From Bedellia somnulentella (Eukaryota > Arthropoda > Insecta > Lepidoptera > Bedelliidae), in NCBI GenBank assembly GCA_963576735.1, contig OY755174.1:5890001-5954000 (forward strand): a stretch of 64,000 nucleotides of DNA. The letters are read 5' to 3'. A program made the position numbers and the translations under genes. The notes under the pieces are model-generated. The model was not told the origin of the DNA, made no database searches, and worked only from the letters and a program-made list of their open reading frames with translations. Of the stretch, positions 57,674 to 64,000 are shown piece by piece; position 1 is the first letter of the stretch; the number at the start of each line of letters is the position of its first letter.

Positions 57674-58090
57674 TCCCAGCTTCGCACAGGTAGCGTTGTT
57701 TTTTTAAATATCTGAGGTTTCTTTCTTCAGTCACTGCTCAAGCATTGTGAAATTCAATGTTTCCAATTTATAAATTTATAGCACTCCCTAAACAGTGTAT
57801 TTTGGTGATTTTGAATGCGCTTTAATGAACGGTTCAGTTTTTCCGTTCGAACGATTCGGTTTTGGTCACGGGCGCGATGGCTTATTTTATGTATAATTTC
57901 GGTGTTTCCCTACCGATTGCTATTATTCTTTTTTTATTGAATAGGTAATAATGTTACCTTATTTAAATTAGGGATGAGTGAGAGGTTTACAAACGTAAGA
58001 GTAAACAAATATAAGCAGAATGCTCCGAACTGCTAAGCTATCAGGAGTTACACGTGTTATTGTGAGTCAACCATAGAATATAGACATATG
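57674..58090 (-). mobile_element. Helitron 3' portion, inverted
   Basis: The - strand matches the 3' half of the Helitron at 58172-59011 (for example GCGAAGCTGGGACG and AACAACGCTACCTGTGCG). The final CTAG is lost. Confidence 0.75.
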
Positions 58091-58092
58091 CT

Positions 58093-59100
58093 AATGAATT
58101 TTAAGATTTAGGTAGGTTGAACTGACGCGTGTGGAATTAAGAAATCCCTAAGGTATTAATCACAATACTCATCTATACTTATAATAAATCTGTAGAGAGG
58201 TCAATTCTGTACATGAAATATATTTTCAAAATAACTATCAGGTGGTGATTAGAGATCGATACTGATGCCAAAAATGCAATCAGTAAAATTTTTGTCTGTC
58301 TGTCTGTCTGTCTGTCGGTTTGTATGTTCCTTATGGAAACAAAAACTACTCGACAGATTTTAACGAAACTTGGTACAATTATTCTCCATACTCCTGGTCA
58401 GGTTTTTGTATACTTTCCAGCAGAGTAGTAAAGGGGAATTTCGGGATTTTTTTTGAAAACGGGAGAAGTTACTCCATTTTTTAAGCTTCCGGCGCGTGTG
58501 CAGCCTTAATGGTTAAACTTAGATAAAAATCATGTATCACGGAAATATTCTTCATAAAATTATCTAAAAAAATCCTCAACAGTTTATGTCTATCTTTTAC
58601 GGTTGACTCACAATAACACGTGTAATTCCTGATAGCTTAGCAGTTCGGAACATTCTGATTGTATTTGTTTACTCTTACGTTTGTAAACCTCTCACTCATC
58701 CCTAATTTAAATAAGGTAACATTATTACCTATTCAATAAAAAAAGAATAATAGAAATCGGTAGGGAAACACCGAAATTATACATAAAATAAGCCATCGCG
58801 CCCGTGACCCAAACCGAATCGTTCGAACGGAAAAACTGAACCGTTCATTAAAGCGCATTCAAAATCACCAAAATACACTGTTTAGGGAGTGCTATAAATT
58901 TAATAAATTGGAAACATTGAATTTCACAATGCTTGAGCAGTGACTGAAGAAAGAAACCTCAGATATTTAAAAAAACAACGCTACCTGTGCGAAGCTGGGA
59001 CGATCCACTAGTATTTAATAAAAAAAACTTATTTCTTACTTTTCAGTACTTGATTGTTTAATTTCGGTTAATTTTTTCAACTATGAAGTCGATTTTCTTT
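58093..59100. mobile_element. ACCGACTTC-family element hosting a Helitron
   Basis: The left part AGGTAGGTTGAACTGACGCG and the right part TATGAAGTCGATTTTCTTTT belong to the right arm of the element at 39447-40109. Helitron 58172-59011 sits between. Confidence 0.75.
58172..59011 (+). mobile_element. Non-autonomous Helitron, copy 2
   Basis: TCTATACTTATAATAAATCT to GGGACGATCCACTAG, between A (58171) and T (59012). Comparison with the uninterrupted sequence at 40017-40024 (ACTCATATTCAA) shows the insertion added exactly the element, without duplication. It lacks coding sequence and has a shorter (TCTG)n and internal deletions relative to copy 1. Confidence 0.85.
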
Positions 59101-59569
59101 TTCTTAAAAATTATTTTCATAGTATGTATAAAGCTTATCGTATAAATTCCAGCAAAGAACGAAGCCATTATTTGATAACCAAACATTAATTGATTTTAAT
59201 AGATTTTTCGTACTTATCTTGATATTTGGTCACAACAAAACAATGTACCTCATTTATCGTTCATGATCTCTTTAATTAAACAAATCTTTGAAAACACCTG
59301 ATATTTTATATCATATTTATCTGAAACAGCTTATCAATATATTATAATGGCTATTTAATACCTACAGTAAAACGCAACAAAATGTTTCTATAATCGTGTT
59401 TTTATTTTATTTTATGAGGTCTATACGTTATATTAATAAGCCAAGAAGTTTGTTTCCTTGTTGGTTTCCACTTCCTATTCTAAGAAATAACAAAGTATAC
59501 TTATCAGATTTATAAATTGTGGGTTACACTGTTATTATTATTAATGACAACTGTCACAATATTCATAAA
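59101..59569. other. Intergenic, nothing recognised
   Basis: AT-rich DNA without assignable feature. Confidence 0.5.
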
Positions 59570-59630
59570 TCAATAGTTGTTTTAATTATAATGTGCAATC
59601 GTGAAAATCTTAGAAAATACTATGTCACAA
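59570..59630. mobile_element. Hairpin-MITE end fragment
   Basis: AATCAATAGTTGTTTTAATT and GCAATCGTGAAAATCTTAGA match the outer flank of the MITE at 45975-46159, inverted. Confidence 0.55.
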
Positions 59631-59645
59631 TATTCTTCTATATAA

Positions 59646-59973
59646 CAACTGTGATAGCTTAGTGAAGAAGAACGTCAGCCTATTGTGCAGAGAGGCGAGG
59701 TTTCAAAACTCGAGTCGCGTCTACACCAATGCGTCTTATCTAAAGTTACGTGTGTGGTTTACTTATCATGTTTGTTGAAGGTGAGGCAAATATCGTGAGG
59801 AAACCCACATGGCTAAGTTGTACCTTGTCATAAGACAGGTGTATTTGGAAGCGGTGCTATTAAGCCTATTCCTGACCCCTTTCTCGTGAATGCACTGTCC
59901 AAGCAGAACGTGGGTACTCTAAACACTAGGCGACGAAAACGTCACATCATGTTCAGAAATATTAGTACCTCTG
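59646..59973 (+). repeat. tRNA-derived SINE, old copy
   Basis: Recognisable head (CTGTGATAGCTTAGTG), body and GTTCAGAAATATTAGTACCT near the end, with many substitutions. The tail is replaced by the palindrome that follows. Confidence 0.75.
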
Positions 59974-60011
59974 CATTTCATGAAATACGAATAGTCGTAT
60001 TTCATGAAATG
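59974..60011. repeat. 38-bp palindrome with 4-nt loop
   Basis: CATTTCATGAAATACGA, then ATAG, then the exact inverse TCGTATTTCATGAAATG. It directly abuts the end of the old SINE. Confidence 0.85.
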
Positions 60012-60334
60012 TTCAACTGTTTATTGGCCACATCGTGATGTGGTTTGTTCAGATCAATGATAAGAAATCGTTTCTCGATATGGGCAACTAAACGCTCGGC
60101 CTTTTCATAAAATGGTTAAGATTATTTGGTCATACATATCGTAAAGTAGTTACATTAATTACGGGTCGAGGCGCTGAAAACGCTTTGTTTATGTGTGAAG
60201 ATGGCGGCCGCTTGCAATAGTGTTGTTTTTCGCAGTAAAAAAGTTTATAATTCGTTATTAAGTGTGACTATTTAATGAAATTATCGAAAATTTCACGATG
60301 TGTTCAAATCTGCGATATGACCACGACATATATA
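60012..60334. other. Spacer, nothing recognised
   Basis: No assignable feature between the palindrome and the mariner element. Confidence 0.5.
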
Positions 60335-60751
60335 CCTAGTCGGTTCTTAAATACTGTCACTGGCCATTTATTTTGAAAATAGAACACCTAGACAAAAATA
60401 TGAAATGGGGTTCGATTTTCAATTATTTTTTTAATACTATTCTGCTAACTCACAATGACATTCATTATTTTTTTACGATGGATTAGACTCGCAAAGAGAA
60501 CTGAGTAAAAGTAATTGCATTGCATCTTTGCGGCCGTCCACCAAAGACGATATTCAACTTGCTTTAAAAATTAAAAATCACGATTAGGTTCGTATACCGT
60601 ACCACGCCGAGGTTGAATGAAACCTCTAGTGTCAATGACGAGAAAAGAACTGGCAGACTTCGTTCCGTTAGGACTCCAGGGGTGATCAAAGCAATCAAGG
60701 CGCGTGCGGCAAAAAATCCCTACCGCAAGTAGAAATTGATGTCTTTAAAGA

Positions 60752-61250
60752 TGGGTTTATTTATTTATTTGAGAAACAAACGGTACACAATATTTCAAAT
60801 AAGATAAAAATACAGAGAAGTTCTTGACTTATAAAGTTTCTACCAATTGTTATACAGACGATACAGAAAAACGCAAATTAAAATAACTATTGAAAACAAA
60901 ACAATTATACATCAGTTGTAATTACTTTGCCGGTCGGTCGGGCCTACACCAATTTGTCTTTTCTTAAGTCATATGTGTGGTTAATTTATCATGGTTGTTA
61001 ACGGTGAGGGAAAACATCGTGAGGAAACCCACATGGCTGAATTGTACTTGGTCATGTGACAGTGTATTCGTACAAAACGGCGATAGGCCTGCCCCCTATC
61101 ACGTGAGTACACTGTCTAAGCAAAACGTGGGTACGGGGATAAACGGCGTGAACGTTTATGTTATGTTATGTTATGTTATGTTGTAATTACTTGTAATATG
61201 GATAATTTATACAGATGAAATTAAGTAAGTTAAATGAATTGCATTGTCAT
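60752..61250 (-). mobile_element. Non-LTR 3' fragment inserted in the mariner
   Basis: Begins TTTATTTATTTATTTGAGAA and ACAAACGGTACACAA, the complement of a (TAAA)n-tailed 3' end. The same end occurs at 62934-62970. It is itself split by a SINE at 60928-61180. Confidence 0.7.
60928..61180 (+). repeat. tRNA-SINE with 12-bp TSD, nested two levels deep
   Basis: Head-truncated SINE (GTCGGGCCTACACCAATTTG to (TTATG)n), flanked by TTGTAATTACTT at 60916-60927 and 61181-61192. It lacks the segment between GTGGGTAC and GGGGATAAACGG. Confidence 0.88.
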
Positions 61251-62231
61251 TCTCACCAGACCAAGCAAACACTACAACTTTAACCAGAACTACCGTGAAA
61301 AAAGTACTCGATAAAAACCTGGGAGCACAAGCTTGCCGAAAAAATAGTGGACATATTCTAAAAGCGCGTCTATTCTAAAAGTATTGCTTAAGCGGTACGC
61401 AAGAAAAAGACATCGCGATATCCTGTTTACAGACGAGATTTTTTTTTTATATTTCGGAGACAGACAACAAAAAAAATGTCAGGGTGTACGCTACCAGCTC
61501 TGCAGCTGCTGGAAATGCTATTCCTAGAGTGCAACACGGTCATCATCCACCATCAATCATGATTTAGTTCGAGTGTCCTACTATGGCCCTACTGAAGTGC
61601 ATTTTTGTGAAAAAGATGTCAAAACCAGTGCAAAAGTGTACGGAGACACGGTTTTAGATCGCATAGTAAAAGATCTGCCCCAGACACTCTTTGGATGATG
61701 GCCATTTGTCTTTCAACAGGACTCTGTACCTGCTCATAAGGCCAAAACAACTCAGGAGTGGTTTGAGCGCCAGAATGTCGAGCTATTAAGGCATCAAGAT
61801 TGGCCCTCATCTAGCCCTGAACTCAATCTACTGGATTTCAAAATTTAGCAGGAATTGGAGGAGAAGGACTGTTCTAAACCTCACAAAAATTTTAGCAGCC
61901 AAAAGTCATCATTGACTAAAGCAGTGACCAATATCGACATGAATATGGGCCGTGCTGCTATTGAAGACTGGCCACGAAGACTGAAGGCTTTTGGGAAAAA
62001 TAGTGGCAACCGTTTTGAACAATGTTTGTGTTCAATGTATGCTAATTAAATAACATTTTATTTAAAAAAAAACTTTTTTGAATATCTTGACTAATTTTAA
62101 TTTTATAGCCAATTTTGTTTGTGACAGAATTTAAGCACCGACTAGGTATATATATATATATATATATGCGAAAGACGAAATACGTAAATATCAGCATTTT
62201 TTTATACTCTACAAGTAAATAATATACATCT

Positions 62232-62670
62232 ATCTATACTATAATAAGACTGTACCGAAGTCAAAAGTCTACATTAAAGGAAAAAAAATAAAAACCGGTG
62301 GAATATGTTTAATTTTCGATACTGAAGCCAAATTTGCCCTTTTTGAAACAAATGTCTGTCTGTCTGTCGGTCTTTCTGTCTGTATTTCCGGTCATCACGT
62401 TAATTCTACCAGATCTTGATCACATTTGGTATGAATGTAGCTTATACGCCTGGCCAACATATAGGATATCATTTATCCCGGATTTTGCTAGGGTTCCCAC
62501 AGGAGTATAAAAAAACATAACTTTTATATGGATTCCCATATTTACACGATTCATTTTTTCATTGAAAGACTTTATCAGACTCTTCATTAATAATATTTTT
62601 GGAAAAAATAAGGGTTTCATGCATTTTCATCAAAATAAATGTCCATTTAATTGTTTGTCAATAGTATATG
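62232..62670 (+). mobile_element. Helitron-like element, diverged family
   Basis: TCTATACTATAATAAGACTG after TA, then (TCTG)n at 62352-62370 and CACGTTAATTCTACCAGATC. It is similar in layout but not in sequence to the Helitrons at 34212 and 58172. The 3' end is not certain (a CTAG occurs at 62674). Confidence 0.5.
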
Positions 62671-62933
62671 ACTACTAGATATATAAATCATCAAAAATTT
62701 GAAGTCAACACTTATGTCTTCGTGGCGTAGCAGTATGCCGTTTGGTTATTACTAATCGAACGGAATACACAGGTTTGAATCTCGGGAATAAGAAGCAGTA
62801 TTCCTTCTTTTTCACATTCAACTATGCGAATATGTATGAATAAAGATAATTGAAAGTATGTTGTATGAATTTTGCGTAATCATTTGGTAGGTCTGAGAAT
62901 ATATTTATAACTTTTATTTTTTTAAATATTTTA
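62671..62933. other. Spacer with a tRNA-like phrase
   Basis: Around 62719-62800, CGTGGCGTAGCAGTATG and GGTTTGAATCTCGGG resemble A and B boxes of a tRNA-derived repeat; the rest is unassigned. Confidence 0.4.
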
Positions 62934-63075
62934 TTTATTTATTTGAGAAACAAACGGTACACAAATAATTAAAATAAACTAATATTTTAAACTAATATTC
63001 CCATAGACATATTATGCTATACTTACGCATAAATTTATATTCTGTTTAAGCCTCACAATGCATAGTTTGTAAATA
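62934..63075 (-). mobile_element. Non-LTR retrotransposon 3'-end fragment
   Basis: TTTATTTATTTGAGAAACAA and ACGGTACACAA as at 60756. Confidence 0.6.
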
Positions 63076-63118
63076 ATAGTACATATTTCAATGTGTACTT
63101 AGCCATCTTTCTTTATCT

Positions 63119-63617
63119 TAAGCGGCCAGTACACAATGGCGGACGATGGCCCACTGCTCGCCATCGCCACTGTGTACAGGGGGTAATGGTGCATGATGGC
63201 GGACAATTGCCGATCGTGGCGCGCAATGGCGCGCAATGGCGAAGTTGTCGGTTTTTCGGGCACACTTCAAAGGAATCGTGGCGTAGCATGGCCGGTGGTG
63301 TTTCCACAATGGGCCATTGTTTAGTTCGTCACCGACCGCTCATAGATACTTATACTTTTTTGGAATATTTTATTGCAAAATGTATTTATAATCACTATAT
63401 GACGTAAAAATAACATAAATAGCGCCATAAATAAAATAAATTACATACATAATAATAAATAAATAGCTGCAACCATGATTATTTCGACGTCCGTCGCAAG
63501 TGGATTGCCAGGCAGTAATGAGCAATGGGCCATTGTGTGAACACCAATTGATCGTGGCCTACAATTGCCAATTGCGAAGCGTGGCCCATCGTGGGCCATT
63601 GTGTACTGGGCGCTTTT
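63119..63617. mobile_element. GC-rich MITE with ACAATGG subterminal repeats
   Basis: TIRs AAGCGGCCAGTACACAATGG and, inverted, AAGCGCCCAGTACACAATGG. Many ACAATGGC/GCCATTGT motifs lie near both ends and may be transposase-binding sites. TTAA precedes the left GCGGCC, but the right flank reads TTTT, so a piggyBac-type target is possible but not proven. No ORF with motifs. Confidence 0.75.
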
Positions 63618-63696
63618 GATCATTTGAAACTTGATGCGATTGACTGATATAACCACTACAAAAAGGAATATATGAAATTAATCTATCAACCATTCA

Positions 63697-63812
63697 TGAG
63701 TATATACTAACGGCTATTAATCCCAAAAAGTGGTAGCCACAGCTTCAGAGATAGTAATTCTTTATCCACTTTTCGATGTTGAATGGGGAAAAGGTAGTCA
63801 AATGGGTCCCAA
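63697..63812 (-). repeat. (TATG)n-family fragment
   Basis: Diverged: GAGTATATACTAACGGCTAT and CCACTTTTCGATGTTGAATG. It is truncated by the hAT insertion that starts at 63814. Confidence 0.6.
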
Positions 63813-63813
63813 C

Positions 63814-64000
63814 TAGGGAGTGCAATCTCGGTATTGCAAGATCTCGAAATACCGAGATCTCGCACTTATTTTGCAAGATCAATCTTGCACCCAAAATCAT
63901 ACGAGATCTCGCAAGATTCGCAAGATTAGGCAACGTGTTCCTTGTCTATGCTAGAGCGGTCACTTATAAAACCAGATAGGCTTATAAAAGCACTTCAGTA
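63814..64000. mobile_element. Second copy of the hAT element, runs off the window
   Basis: From TAGGGAGTGCAATC the sequence is identical to 49479-49665 over all 187 visible bases, including the GCAAGATCTCG motifs. The target here is the (TATG)n repeat; the right end lies outside the window. Confidence 0.9.

Larger units (their letters stand above)
60500..62049 (+). pseudogene. Mariner transposase relic, DD37D catalytic spacing
   Basis: The + strand, in shifting frames, encodes an N-terminal HTH part (SVNDEKRTGRLRSVRTPGVI near 60630), then LFTDE (first acid, near 61425), SAAAGNAIPRVQHGHHPPS, FQQDSVPAHKAKTTQEWFER (second acid, near 61721) and DWPSSSPELNLLDFKI (third acid near 61835). Exactly 37 residues separate the second Asp from the Asp of LLDF, the DD37D spacing that defines maT elements. 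Multiple stops, frameshifts and the nested insertion make it inactive. Confidence 0.85.
60335..62146 (+). mobile_element. maT-type (DD37D) mariner with nested insertions
   Basis: TIRs CCTAGTCGGTTCTTAAAT and, inverted, CCTAGTCGGTGCTTAAAT (26 bp with CTGTCAC) are bounded by TA on both sides. Without the roughly 0.5-kb insertion at 60752-61250 the element would be about 1.3 kb, the normal size of a mariner. The transposase frame is broken. Confidence 0.88.

Noticed and set aside
63093..63407. 104-codon ORF within the GC-rich MITE
   Set aside because: Composed of translated subterminal repeats (ACAATGG motifs); overlapping frames on the other strand are equally open.

Overview
This is an AT-rich, intron-containing, repeat-laden eukaryotic window. 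It most likely comes from a lepidopteran insect. That is an inference from two tandem digestive-type lipase genes with short lids and from the mix of RTE, CR1/Jockey, R1, Helitron, maT mariner, hAT and tRNA-SINE sequences; no mitochondrial or other diagnostic marker is present. I recognise only three host genes.

The gene on the + strand is the nuclear gene for mitochondrial ribosomal protein S11 (four coding exons, 13426-15630, 194 residues). On the - strand lie two paralogous secreted neutral-lipase genes with the same five-exon plan. Lipase 1 spans 17572-21440 (331 residues). Lipase 2 spans 38725-51445 (334 residues). In both, the reading frame closes exactly across all splice sites and the last exon is only 46 nt. 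Lipase 2 has been stretched: its last intron is 8.4 kb and holds a 5'-truncated Gypsy-type LTR retrotransposon, and its second intron holds a hAT element with a visible 8-bp target duplication.

Layout. 1-13260: no host gene; RTE copies (one split by a CR1-like fragment), a family of TA-flanked inverted-repeat elements, two foldback elements and SINEs. 13426-15630: mRpS11. 16270-16716: RTE relic. 17572-21440: lipase 1. 21640-38700: repeat country (R1 relic, RTE copy, SINEs, CR1/Jockey relic, Helitron, Tigger relic, tandem duplications). 38725-51445: lipase 2 with the Gypsy and hAT insertions. 51600-64000: repeats only, including a hAT transposase relic, Helitrons, a maT mariner carrying nested insertions, and the start of a second copy of the lipase-intron hAT element at the window end.

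The most informative signals are historical: a probable SINE/LINE partnership (a 3' tail shared between an abundant short repeat and an RTE element), foldback copies whose 57-nt loop is present in both orientations, a Helitron inserted cleanly between A and T, and two hAT copies identical over all 187 visible bases. I saw no CRISPR array, operon or bacterial-type system, and nothing that I would call a new multi-gene system. No intact autonomous transposon is present: every transposase or polymerase reading frame I found is broken or truncated.
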